Part shown: positions 1 to 6,787 of the stretch, in pieces
Layout: each line of letters begins with the position of its first letter
Position numbering within the stretch: position 1 is the first letter of the stretch
Assembly: GCA_002506745.1 (NCBI GenBank)
Contig: DAYE01000048.1
Location: forward strand, 35,004-43,957
DNA: 8,954 bases
Source of the DNA: Euryarchaeota archaeon UBA33
GTDB lineage: Archaea > Thermoplasmatota > E2 > DHVEG-1
Direction of reading: 5' to 3'
The notes under the pieces: generated by a model
The model's input: only the letters and a program-made list of their open reading frames with translations
Database searches by the model: none
Told to the model about the DNA's origin: nothing
Program-made: the position numbers and the translations under genes

Positions 1-950
1 TGGCGATCGTTGGCGCCATCGGTGATCTTCAGGACAGACGGTTCTGTGAGCTTCGTGGGATGAATACAGAGATAGTGAAAGATGGCATTGAGACAGGCGT
101 GCTTCAAACAATGAAAGATATCAGGTATTTCGGCAAAGAAACCCGGCCTCTTGCCAAACTCCTTCAGTACGCAACTGATCCTTTGATCCCTGGTGTGAGT
201 GGACGTGAAGATGCCTCTGTCGGATTTTTACAGGAGCTCCAGATAGAATTAAAGGACAGAGATACCTGGAGGACATGGGTTGATCTTCGGAAAGAGGAGA
301 AACGGAAGATTGTCTCTGCGATTGTTCAGATGATGCTCTCGAAAGGCTTTGGATATCAGGTCGTCTCACGGGTGTTAGGAGAAACATATCTCCTCTGTAA
401 CGAAGAAGAAGGCACTGAGCTTCATGATGCAAAGGAGTACGCTACGCTTCTGAACTCTACCGCACGCTATGGTCAGTATGAGGTCGGGCTTCAGGTCTGT
501 CTGGGAGACCGTGGGAAATGGTTAAAAGAAGCGTTAAACCTCCTTAGTGGGCATCGGCATAACCTCGTCGAAGGTCTTCAGTTTGCACGGGAGGAAAAAA
601 TCCAGAAACGCTCGTATGTTCAGTATTTCCATGCGGGAGATGGCATTCGTGACACTATCATTGGTATTATCACAAATATGCTGTTGAACACCGAGGATGT
701 TGATAAAGAGCTCCCTCTCATCGGATTTGTTCATACCGAGACTGGCGAGGTGAAAGTCTCTGCCCGGGCGACACAAGACCTGGTCAACCGTGGATTAGAC
801 CTTGCTGTCGCTCTCACCCGTGCAGCGAAGGAGTTACACGGCATAGGTGGTGGTCATAATATCGCGGCTGGAGCGACGATCCCGAAAGGAAAAGAAGAAG
901 AGTTCCTGGAGATAGTGGAACGAGAAATAAAACTTCAGCTTGTCTCTTGA
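1..950 (+). CDS. recJ: Archaeal RecJ-like DHH-family single-strand nuclease, 3' part (5' end outside window)
   Basis: The reading frame is open from base 3, so this is the C-terminal 315 residues of a longer protein; the ATG at base 60 is internal. The first visible residues, AIVGAIGDLQDRR, match the end of the DHH phosphoesterase core, and the segment around GKETRPL and DPLIPGVSG matches the linker of archaeal RecJ-like proteins. The DHHA1 substrate-binding domain lies at the C-terminus, with its GGGH motif inside GIGGGHNIAAGATIP at about in-window residues 280-294. Family members hydrolyse single-stranded DNA or RNA in a metal-dependent way; in Thermococcales the relative GAN binds the GINS replication complex. 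Full-length relatives have roughly 450-480 residues, so about a third is missing at the window edge, including the DHH motif itself. Nuclease activity therefore cannot be judged here. The 3' end overlaps the convergent FKBP gene by 16 bp. Confidence 0.88.
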   Translation, partial: AIVGAIGDLQDRRFCELRGMNTEIVKDGIETGVLQTMKDIRYFGKETRPLAKLLQYATDPLIPGVSGREDASVGFLQELQIELKDRDTWRTWVDLRKEEKRKIVSAIVQMMLSKGFGYQVVSRVLGETYLLCNEEEGTELHDAKEYATLLNSTARYGQYEVGLQVCLGDRGKWLKEALNLLSGHRHNLVEGLQFAREEKIQKRSYVQYFHAGDGIRDTIIGIITNMLLNTEDVDKELPLIGFVHTETGEVKVSARATQDLVNRGLDLAVALTRAAKELHGIGGGHNIAAGATIPKGKEEEFLEIVEREIKLQLVS

Positions 951-2065
951 GAGGTTTTATACACCTTTTCAACAGTGACTTCAAAGAGTAATGTTTCCCC
1001 AGCCAGCGGCTCTAAGCTGTACCCTGCTTTTTGAATATCCTCTCCATAGAAATAGGAAATATACATGGACGGGATATCTTTGTAAATACGAGGGAGAGTA
1101 AACGTTCTATCAAACGTAAGTACCTTATAGACATCGAGATACGTGGGTTCTGGACTTTGATCATTGATGATAGTTACATTGATCATGGTAGCATTGATAC
1201 TATTGATATGGATCGTTATATTCACCATCCCGGTGGTTCCTTGGGTCTGGAAGGTATAATTTTGACTAACTACGGGTGAACATACAACCGTTATTGATGT
1301 GTCGTTCCATGATGCGGTGGTTGCATTTGGGAAAATCAGCATTTGTTTTTCCCCATATCGCACATCTTTTATATCCTTTGAGAGATTGGAACTTTTTGTT
1401 GGTGTGGTTCTCACCGTAACTGTCGTATCCGTGATATTCGTTATAACACTGGCATTTTCCCAGATGTAATAAGGAGGTGGATAGACGACCATCTCTGTTT
1501 CATTGGTACTCTGAAGATTATTGATAACCAGTTGGGGCATGGTGAAATTCCCAAGATTCTCCATCTGAATCCATTTCACGCTTAGATTCTCGCTTGTGTA
1601 ATTCGTGACTTCTACGGTCTGGTTCATCCCAAACGCGAGATACTGGCTCGAAAAAATCGCTCCAACACCAAATTTATTCGCCCCATATGCGTCCTTGGGC
1701 GGAATCGGTCCGATTATTTTTGTTTGACCTTCTTTCATCCCTATAATTCCATCCATGAATCCTTTAATCATGCTAGCGGTATACCCTGATTTCGGGGATG
1801 TCGCGCTTGCGTTGTAGCTGACAAATATCTTTAATGGTGTCGCACCTGATTTGTTACCAACGAAGGTATATGATGAATCAAAAACAGTGTTATTTGATGC
1901 GTATCGACCTATATAGTTCACATCAGCACAATCACCCTGGGCTATCGTCAGTTTCTCTTTAAAGAGATTTTCAAAAATATCTGTATTGACCGCTGTTACA
2001 AAAACTGCAAGTGCTCCGATGACAATGATCACTAGCGCGATAAGAGCGATTTTTTCCTTCTGCAT
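935..2065 (-). CDS. Membrane-anchored, extracytoplasmic FKBP-type peptidyl-prolyl isomerase with a very large insertion
   Basis: This 376-residue protein should catalyse cis-trans isomerisation of proline peptide bonds in proteins outside the membrane. Residues 6-26 form one hydrophobic segment that can serve as an N-terminal anchor. The FKBP fold starts near residue 43 (GDCADVNYIGRY, then VFDSS at 61-65) and continues with MIKGFMDGIIGMKEGQ and the PPKDAYG loop at 122-128. The last FKBP strand, PLAGETLLFEVTVEKV, appears only at residues 353-368. Aligned by eye to FKBP12, the pocket residues Tyr26, Phe36, Asp37, Tyr82 and Phe99 correspond to Y51, F62, D63, Y127 and F361; Trp59 is replaced by F103. 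About 210-220 extra residues sit where SlyD-type proteins carry their smaller chaperone (IF) domain. There are 17 N-X-S/T sequons, which fits an exposed N-glycosylated protein. No lipobox surrounds C46. The gene is last in the leftward block, 32 bp after the agmatinase gene. Confidence 0.85.
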   Translation of the reverse strand: MQKEKIALIALVIIVIGALAVFVTAVNTDIFENLFKEKLTIAQGDCADVNYIGRYASNNTVFDSSYTFVGNKSGATPLKIFVSYNASATSPKSGYTASMIKGFMDGIIGMKEGQTKIIGPIPPKDAYGANKFGVGAIFSSQYLAFGMNQTVEVTNYTSENLSVKWIQMENLGNFTMPQLVINNLQSTNETEMVVYPPPYYIWENASVITNITDTTVTVRTTPTKSSNLSKDIKDVRYGEKQMLIFPNATTASWNDTSITVVCSPVVSQNYTFQTQGTTGMVNITIHINSINATMINVTIINDQSPEPTYLDVYKVLTFDRTFTLPRIYKDIPSMYISYFYGEDIQKAGYSLEPLAGETLLFEVTVEKVYKTSQETS

Positions 2066-2084
2066 GAGCGTGCTGAATGAAATT

Positions 2085-2095
2085 GATATATATTA
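2085..2095 (-). promoter_or_regulatory. TATA-like box for a possibly leaderless FKBP transcript
   Basis: Read on the minus strand this is TAATATATATC, centred about 25 bases upstream of the A of the FKBP start codon at 2065. That is the usual archaeal distance between TATA box and transcription start. The bases just before the ATG (CAGCACGCTC) contain no Shine-Dalgarno motif. A leaderless mRNA from a separate promoter is the simplest reading, although read-through from the agmatinase gene, whose stop codon lies 3 bp upstream of the box, remains possible. Confidence 0.45.
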
Positions 2096-2097
2096 AC

Positions 2098-2964
2098 CTA
2101 AGCCTGACGTTCTTTCCACATCAAACTCAGACAGGTATTAATCAATTTTGCTGCGAGAATCGCGGTTTGTCCCTGGTCGTAGGGTGGGCAGACTTCTACG
2201 AGATCACATCCGATTAGCTGTGGAGAAAACCCCTCGATGATCTCCATCACCTGCATCGGGGTCAGTCCAAAGGGTTCTGGCGTGCTTGTCCCTGGTGCGT
2301 AGGCAGGGTCAACGACATCGATGTCCAACGTCAGATAGATTTTTTTTCCTTTCAGAAGGGCTTTTGTTTGTTGTATGATTTTTTTAATACCTATGTTGTT
2401 GATGGTAAACGCGTCACGGAAAAAAAGCCCTTGTTTTTGGGCTATCTCATATTCTTCTTTTTCAGCGGATCGAAGGCCTAAGACTGCGATGTTCTGCAGG
2501 GGAATATGATCAGCGATTCGCCGGATTACACACGCATGGTTATAGATATCGTTTTTGTATTCCTGCCGGTAATCCATATGAGCATCGAGCGAGAGGACCG
2601 CGATGTCCTTTGGGAACGCTGAAACAATTCCTGGGGTGATGGAATGATCCCCTCCAAGAGCGATCGGTATTTTCTGTTTTTCTAGCAATGTTGCGGTGAA
2701 TGTTTTTACTGTCTGAAATAGCTCTTTTGAGGTCAGTTTCTGAACATCAAGATTGCCGTAATCATGGACAAGGATATCCTCAAAGTTCATGCCGGTTCGG
2801 AGATCGTATCGTTCAAAATTCCAGCTTGCTTGACGTATCTCAGAGGGTCCTTTGTCTGCCCCATGGCGGAAGGATGATGTTTTTTCAAATGGGACTCCAA
2901 AGAGAACAAATGACGCATCATCTAACCTTGATTCCGCGTCTGCAAAATAATCTGGGAACTCCAT
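2098..2964 (-). CDS. speB: Agmatinase-family ureohydrolase (polyamine biosynthesis)
   Basis: This 288-residue cytoplasmic enzyme belongs to the arginase/agmatinase superfamily, which removes urea from guanidino compounds at a two-manganese centre. The metal-binding motifs are present: GGDHS at 104-108, DAHMD at 127-131 and DIDVVDP at 214-220. The predicted ligands are H107, D127, H129, D131, D214 and D216. The substrate loop reads YAPGTSTPEPFGL, where the family usually has PGTGTPEPGGL. The length is normal for archaeal agmatinases. The product is probably putrescine from agmatine; several archaea instead act on N1-aminopropylagmatine and release spermidine directly, and sequence alone does not separate the two. 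It starts 35 bp after the aIF5A stop codon. Spermidine supplies the aminobutyl group for the aIF5A lysine modification, so the neighbourhood supports a polyamine role over arginine catabolism. No strong Shine-Dalgarno motif is visible at the start. Confidence 0.9.
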   Translation of the reverse strand: MEFPDYFADAESRLDDASFVLFGVPFEKTSSFRHGADKGPSEIRQASWNFERYDLRTGMNFEDILVHDYGNLDVQKLTSKELFQTVKTFTATLLEKQKIPIALGGDHSITPGIVSAFPKDIAVLSLDAHMDYRQEYKNDIYNHACVIRRIADHIPLQNIAVLGLRSAEKEEYEIAQKQGLFFRDAFTINNIGIKKIIQQTKALLKGKKIYLTLDIDVVDPAYAPGTSTPEPFGLTPMQVMEIIEGFSPQLIGCDLVEVCPPYDQGQTAILAAKLINTCLSLMWKERQA

Positions 2965-2999
2965 AATGACCGATGCCTACGTTATTCCTGGTGAAAATG

Positions 3000-3386
3000 T
3001 TACACTCTTGTGATTTTTCGTTTTCCCATCGCCTGCAAGTACAGGATTTCTTTTCCTGGCTCAAGCTGGCCTTTCAGGTCTTCTGGTATCGGCATTTCAA
3101 AGGTCTCATAGGTCTCCATATCCATGAGCTGAACAACATCAGAACCCATCAACGCCAGGATCTGAGCGCTTCGCTTGTCAATGATAGGGACTCCGACCTT
3201 GTGTTTCACGGGGTGCACAACGCTGCGTTTCTGCTCATCGAAGATACCGACAGCATCAATCCGTGCCTTAGCCTCACCATGCTTCCCTGGTTTTGAGGTA
3301 GAGATACTCTGGATCTTGCATGGTTCTTCATCTATCAATACATATCGACCTACTTTTAATTCTCGTACTTCAGCCATTTCTTTCAT
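3000..3386 (-). CDS. eif5a: Translation initiation factor 5A (aIF5A), hypusine-type
   Basis: This 128-residue protein is the archaeal homologue of eIF5A, which enters the ribosomal E site and relieves stalling, notably at proline-rich stretches. The modification loop [12 protein letters not shown] lies near residues 29-40, with K35 the lysine that receives deoxyhypusine or hypusine. It sits in the N-terminal SH3-like domain, and the C-terminal half (about residues 66-128) is the OB-fold domain. The start at 3386 is supported by GGTGA six bases upstream and by an ATGA overlap with the stop codon of the preceding gene, which suggests translational coupling. A shorter start at M4 is possible. 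The gene lies between a translation-factor-like protein and the agmatinase gene. Deoxyhypusine synthase is not in the window. Confidence 0.95.
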   Translation of the reverse strand: MKEMAEVRELKVGRYVLIDEEPCKIQSISTSKPGKHGEAKARIDAVGIFDEQKRSVVHPVKHKVGVPIIDKRSAQILALMGSDVVQLMDMETYETFEMPIPEDLKGQLEPGKEILYLQAMGKRKITRV

Positions 3387-3652
3387 GCTGTTTCACCTTT
3401 TGGGAGTTTATAGACAATATCATGCTCCCGAACCTTGTCTGTTACCTTAATTCCGATTGCATCACCTGTTTTTGCGATCTCAACAGGAATCCGGTTGATC
3501 TCCATCCGGTCAATGAGCTGGGTAAAATCTGTATTGGCACCGACGAAATGCACCGTATCCCCGATTTTCAGCTCTCCTTCTGTGATTTTAATAGCGGCAA
3601 CGCTGATATGTGAGAAGAAATGTTCTACGATACCGATTTTTTCTTCCACCAT
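3383..3652 (-). CDS. Small stand-alone EF-Tu domain-2-like protein (translation-factor-like)
   Basis: This 89-residue protein corresponds to a single beta-barrel of the kind found as domain 2 of translational GTPases. Visible features are [30 protein letters not shown], the family signature [16 protein letters not shown] at about 42-57, and [20 protein letters not shown] at the C-terminus. No GTPase domain is attached. The family is widespread in archaea and bacteria under names such as 'translation elongation factor-like protein', and I know of no settled function. The stop codon overlaps the aIF5A start (ATGA), so the two are probably translated together. The ribosome binding site is weak, with GTGA about eight bases upstream of the ATG. 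A role on the ribosome or in RNA modification is inference from fold and neighbours. Confidence 0.8.
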   Translation of the reverse strand: MVEEKIGIVEHFFSHISVAAIKITEGELKIGDTVHFVGANTDFTQLIDRMEINRIPVEIAKTGDAIGIKVTDKVREHDIVYKLPKGETA

Positions 3653-3681
3653 AGTTTCTTCACAACCCCGTAATATGAAAA

Positions 3682-3695
3682 GGTATACTTATACC
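3682..3695. promoter_or_regulatory. 14-bp palindrome overlapping a TATA-like box between two genes of the leftward block
   Basis: The sequence GGTATACTTATACC is a perfect 6-bp inverted repeat around a 2-bp centre, in the 57-bp gap between the zinc-ribbon gene and the EF-Tu domain-2-like gene. On the minus strand it includes TATAAGTATA, centred about 37 bases upstream of the next start codon at 3652. It could therefore be an internal TATA box with a short leader, and its symmetry would also suit a dimeric regulator. No second copy was noticed elsewhere in the window. Confidence 0.35.
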
Positions 3696-3709
3696 TGTCA
3701 CCTTTCTCC

Positions 3710-4018
3710 TTATTTTACGACAAGTTCATAGATTGCTTTTTTCCCATGTTTTGTACAGATAAATGCTTCCCAGTTATCATCCCAGAGCATCTCATTTTTG
3801 CATTCAGGGCAGGCGAGACTTTCAATGACCGTCCGCTGGCTCTTTACCTTGGTTTTCACAACCTGAGCTGGTATTTTCTTACCTGGGTCTAATGAATCAA
3901 TGACATAGACGGTGCCCTCGGGCGGTAAATAAGGAGTACTATCACTTTTCATTCGTTTTTTCCGGTAGGCTTTCATTTGGATCTTATATTTTTCCATCAT
4001 TGTTTGTCTTCGGCCCAT
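3710..4018 (-). CDS. Small basic zinc-ribbon protein of unknown function
   Basis: I do not recognise the family of this 102-residue protein. The first 25 residues are strongly basic (GRRQ, KAYRKKRMK), and a middle segment is rich in valine and lysine. The C-terminal third has a possible metal site: C70 and C73 in LACPECKNE, with C88 and H91 in FICTKHGKK, a CxxC-x14-CxxH spacing typical of a zinc ribbon. A basic tail plus a zinc ribbon suggests nucleic-acid or ribosome binding, which is inference. The start at 4018 is supported by GGTGA five bases upstream of the ATG; a downstream start at M8 (MEKYK) is less likely for that reason. It is the first gene of the leftward block and is divergent from hel308. 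Confidence 0.7.
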   Translation of the reverse strand: MGRRQTMMEKYKIQMKAYRKKRMKSDSTPYLPPEGTVYVIDSLDPGKKIPAQVVKTKVKSQRTVIESLACPECKNEMLWDDNWEAFICTKHGKKAIYELVVK

Positions 4019-4094
4019 AGCTTCACCACAATATTTGAATAAAAAGGAATAACATGTTTCTTTATTAAGCTCTTTCTCTATTGCGAGGATTGGT
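4019..4094. promoter_or_regulatory. Divergent promoter region between the zinc-ribbon gene and hel308
   Basis: This AT-rich 76-bp gap must serve transcription in both directions. On the plus strand, TTTGAATAAAAA (about 4034-4045) is a fair TATA box and would start a leader of roughly 30 bases carrying GAGGAT before the hel308 ATG at 4095. On the minus strand, CTTAATAAAG (4060-4069) is placed to give a leader of about 20 bases carrying GGTGA before the ATG at 4018. The assignments rest only on spacing and AT-richness. Confidence 0.4.
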
Positions 4095-6266
4095 ATGACG
4101 ATTGAACAGTTTGGATTAGATCCTGAGATTCAGGAAATTCTTAAGAATCAGGGGATCATCGACTTCTATCCCCCTCAGGCTGAGGCATTACCCTATGCGT
4201 TACGAGGAGAACATCTTGTCCTGTCTATTCCTACTGCTGCCGGGAAAAGTCTGGTTGCGTATCTTGCGATTGTCCAGCGGTTGAAACATGAAGGCGGTAA
4301 AGCATTCTACATTGTGCCACTTCGCGCGTTAGCCCGGGAGAAGTACGAGGATTTAAAAGCATTTGAGACACTGGGGTTGAAAATCGGTCTTTCTACAGGA
4401 GATTTAGATGAATCTGATGTGCGTCTTTCCAAGTATGATATCATTGTGTGTACCTCTGAGAAGGCTGATTCACTGCTCCGGCATGGGCTCCATTGGCTTG
4501 ATAAAATCAAGGTACTGGTGATCGATGAGATCCATTTGATCCATGATCCTAAAAGAGGGCCTACGCTTGAGGTGATTATCGCTCAGATCAAAGCCCTCAA
4601 CCCACACACGCAACTCATAGCCCTGTCTGCAACAATAAAAAACGCAGTAGAACTGGCAGATTGGCTTGGGGGTAAACTCATCCAATCTGACTGGAGGCCG
4701 GTTATCTTAAAAGAAGGCGTGTTTTTTCATAATACGATAAAATATAATGATAGCTCAACAAAAAAGATAGAAGGGGACACAAAGAAGGCATTAGAGTTAT
4801 TAGTCCAAGAGTCTCTTAAGGACGGTGGACAGACCCTGGTTTTTGTGAATAACAGGAAATCCACCGTATCATTAGCGAATCGTTTATCGAGCGTCGTTAC
4901 AGAGCTTCTTACTGAGACGGAAAAAAAACAGTTAAAAAAATTAGTCAGTTCGATGAAACAGGAACAAGCAGAGACCGCAAGTATCGAGCAATCACTGGTC
5001 ACATGTATCGAAAATGGTGTGGCGTTTCATCATGCTGGTCTGGAGAGCAATCAACGCCGACTGGTGGAGCAAGGCTTTAAAGACCATCAGATCAAATGCA
5101 TCGTCGCAACCCCGACGCTAGCTGCGGGTGTCAACATCCCAGCTCGTCGCGTCATCATCCGTGACTTATGGCGCTATGATGAGAATTTCGGTATGGCTCC
5201 CATCCCGATTCTGGAGTATAAACAACAAGCTGGTCGAGCAGGGAGACCCCGTTATGATACGGTTGGTGATGCAATCACGATTGCAAAAGACAGCAATCAG
5301 CGGGATCAGATATTCTACAATTACATATTAGCGGACACGGAACCTATCTATTCAAAATTAGGCAGTCAATCTGCGTTGCGTATGCATCTTCTTGCTGCGA
5401 TTTCGACGCAATTCGTACATAATCCTGAGGAGATGTACACATTCATTCAAAGCACCTTTTATGCGTATCAAACTGATGAGTTCACTATTAAAAAGGAAGT
5501 TGATACTGCCGTTGAATTTCTCCTGAAGAATCAGCTGATTGATGAGATGCAGACCAGTTATATCTCCACGTTGTTTGGAAGCAGGACATCCTCTCTGTAT
5601 ATCGATCCGTTATCTGCGATTCAGTTAAAGACCGCTTTGGAGCGATCCAATGACAAAGAGGTGACACCGATATCGTTCCTGCATGCTATTTGCTCAACGC
5701 CCGATCTCCGTTCTTTATATCTACGGGGATCTGATTCCTGGGTTGAGGAAAAAGCGGATTGTATTAAACATTCTCTCCTGTTAGACGTCCCAAATACATC
5801 AAGTGATGAGTATGAGTGGTTTCTCAGTGATCTAAAAACCGCGTTCCTGCTGGAGGATTGGATAGAAGAAAAACCTTATGATGCACTCGTCCTCAAATAC
5901 AATATCTGGCCCGGGGATGTACATACCATCGTTGACATGGCAGAATGGTTACTGCATGCGACCAGGGAGTTTGCCAGGATGTATAATTTTTCATGTGTTT
6001 CTGATGTGAACGATCTTTTGATACGAGTACAAAATGGATGTAAGGAAGAACTACTCAACCTTGTCACTTTGAAGGGTATCGGTCGGGTACGTGCGCGCGC
6101 TTTGTATCATGAAGGATTTAAAACCGTCAATGATTTACGGACTGTCCCCGTGGAGCGTCTTGCAAAGATAAAAGGAATCGGAACCGCTGTGGCTAAGAAC
6201 CTCAAACAGCAGATCGGGGAAGTTGGTTTACGAGGAAACAAACAACTGCGAGGTTCACATCGATGA
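4095..6266 (+). CDS. hel308: Hel308-type superfamily 2 DNA helicase
   Basis: This 723-residue protein matches the length and motif order of archaeal Hel308, a 3'-5' helicase that acts on stalled replication forks. Visible motifs are the Q-motif region FYPPQAEAL (24-32), Walker A PTAAGKS (46-52), motif Ia PLRALAREKYEDL (75-87), Walker B DEIH (144-147), motif III SAT (178-180), motif IV LVFVNNRKS (248-256), motif V IVATPTLAAGVNIP (336-349) and motif VI QQAGRAGR (377-384). The middle holds the winged-helix and ratchet-type region. Two helix-hairpin-helix-like stretches, LKGIGRVRARAL (659-670) and IKGIGTAVAKNL (692-703), close the protein. All catalytic residues look intact. The start is preceded by GAGG about seven bases upstream. 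The gene is divergent from the translation-factor block, and its stop codon overlaps the cgi121 start (ATGA), so both are probably translated from one message. Confidence 0.94.
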   Translation: MTIEQFGLDPEIQEILKNQGIIDFYPPQAEALPYALRGEHLVLSIPTAAGKSLVAYLAIVQRLKHEGGKAFYIVPLRALAREKYEDLKAFETLGLKIGLSTGDLDESDVRLSKYDIIVCTSEKADSLLRHGLHWLDKIKVLVIDEIHLIHDPKRGPTLEVIIAQIKALNPHTQLIALSATIKNAVELADWLGGKLIQSDWRPVILKEGVFFHNTIKYNDSSTKKIEGDTKKALELLVQESLKDGGQTLVFVNNRKSTVSLANRLSSVVTELLTETEKKQLKKLVSSMKQEQAETASIEQSLVTCIENGVAFHHAGLESNQRRLVEQGFKDHQIKCIVATPTLAAGVNIPARRVIIRDLWRYDENFGMAPIPILEYKQQAGRAGRPRYDTVGDAITIAKDSNQRDQIFYNYILADTEPIYSKLGSQSALRMHLLAAISTQFVHNPEEMYTFIQSTFYAYQTDEFTIKKEVDTAVEFLLKNQLIDEMQTSYISTLFGSRTSSLYIDPLSAIQLKTALERSNDKEVTPISFLHAICSTPDLRSLYLRGSDSWVEEKADCIKHSLLLDVPNTSSDEYEWFLSDLKTAFLLEDWIEEKPYDALVLKYNIWPGDVHTIVDMAEWLLHATREFARMYNFSCVSDVNDLLIRVQNGCKEELLNLVTLKGIGRVRARALYHEGFKTVNDLRTVPVERLAKIKGIGTAVAKNLKQQIGEVGLRGNKQLRGSHR

Positions 6267-6787
6267 TAACAATCCTTGGTGCGCAGGGCACTATCAGGAA
6301 TGTCGATTCTTTTATCCAGCAGCTTCTTCAATTTTCGAATGAGGAACATCTCGTAATACAGGCATTTGATGCGACAGTCATTTACAGCAAGGATCATTTG
6401 ATTTCAGCAGCAACCCATGCGAAACGAGCATTTCTTCAGGGGACAAATGCGACGAACTCTCTTGCCTTGGAAATCCTGCTGTATGCTGCTGGTGAGCGGC
6501 AGATCCAAAAAGCGATAAAAAAAGTAGGGGTGAAAAAAGGAGAACAACAGATTGTTTTTCTTATCACTGATTCTGCGGATCAGAAAGGTAAAAAGAGTAT
6601 AGATAAGGCGGTGATTCGCAGAATCCTTAAAACGTTTCAGCTGACCACGGATGAACAGGAACTCAAAGCAGATAGAGAGACATTGAAACGCTTTGGCATT
6701 ACCGAGATAGAATTATCTACTATACCCGAAGAAAAATATGGTGATCTTATCCTTGAGAAAATTGCATTGGTCGATGTCATTAAATAA
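6263..6787 (+). CDS. cgi121: KEOPS complex subunit Cgi121
   Basis: This 174-residue protein matches the Cgi121/TPRKB family, the KEOPS subunit that contacts Bud32 and in archaea helps recruit tRNA. KEOPS makes the t6A modification at position 37 of tRNAs that read ANN codons. Conserved segments are VIQAFDATVIYSKDHLISA (31-49), AKRAFLQGTN (53-62) and the signature LALEILLYAAGERQIQKAI (67-85), followed by GVKKGEQ. The last third (about 110-174) is less conserved but of normal length. The start overlaps the hel308 stop by ATGA and has GAGGT nine bases upstream, so it has a usable ribosome binding site as well as coupling. Other KEOPS genes (kae1, bud32, pcc1) are not in the window. Confidence 0.9.
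   Translation: MITILGAQGTIRNVDSFIQQLLQFSNEEHLVIQAFDATVIYSKDHLISAATHAKRAFLQGTNATNSLALEILLYAAGERQIQKAIKKVGVKKGEQQIVFLITDSADQKGKKSIDKAVIRRILKTFQLTTDEQELKADRETLKRFGITEIELSTIPEEKYGDLILEKIALVDVIK

Noticed and set aside
60..950. A complete 296-residue gene starting at the ATG at base 60
   Set aside because: The frame is open upstream to the window edge and encodes family-typical residues (VGAIGDLQDR), so the ATG is internal and the gene is truncated by the window.
1031..1279. 82-codon plus-strand frame inside the FKBP gene
   Set aside because: It is antisense to a strongly supported coding region and its product resembles nothing I recognise; it is a shadow frame.
1923..1932. Lipoprotein anchoring of the FKBP at C46
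   Set aside because: The residues before the cysteine (AQGD) do not form a lipobox and it lies well after the membrane segment.
2098..2964. Arginase instead of agmatinase
   Set aside because: The motifs are shared by the superfamily, but the 288-residue length, archaeal context and aIF5A neighbour fit the polyamine branch better; not excluded by sequence alone.
3175..3731. Several plus-strand frames opposite aIF5A and the EF-Tu domain-2-like gene
   Set aside because: They mirror conserved coding sequence on the other strand, and their serine/cysteine-rich composition is typical of antisense shadows.
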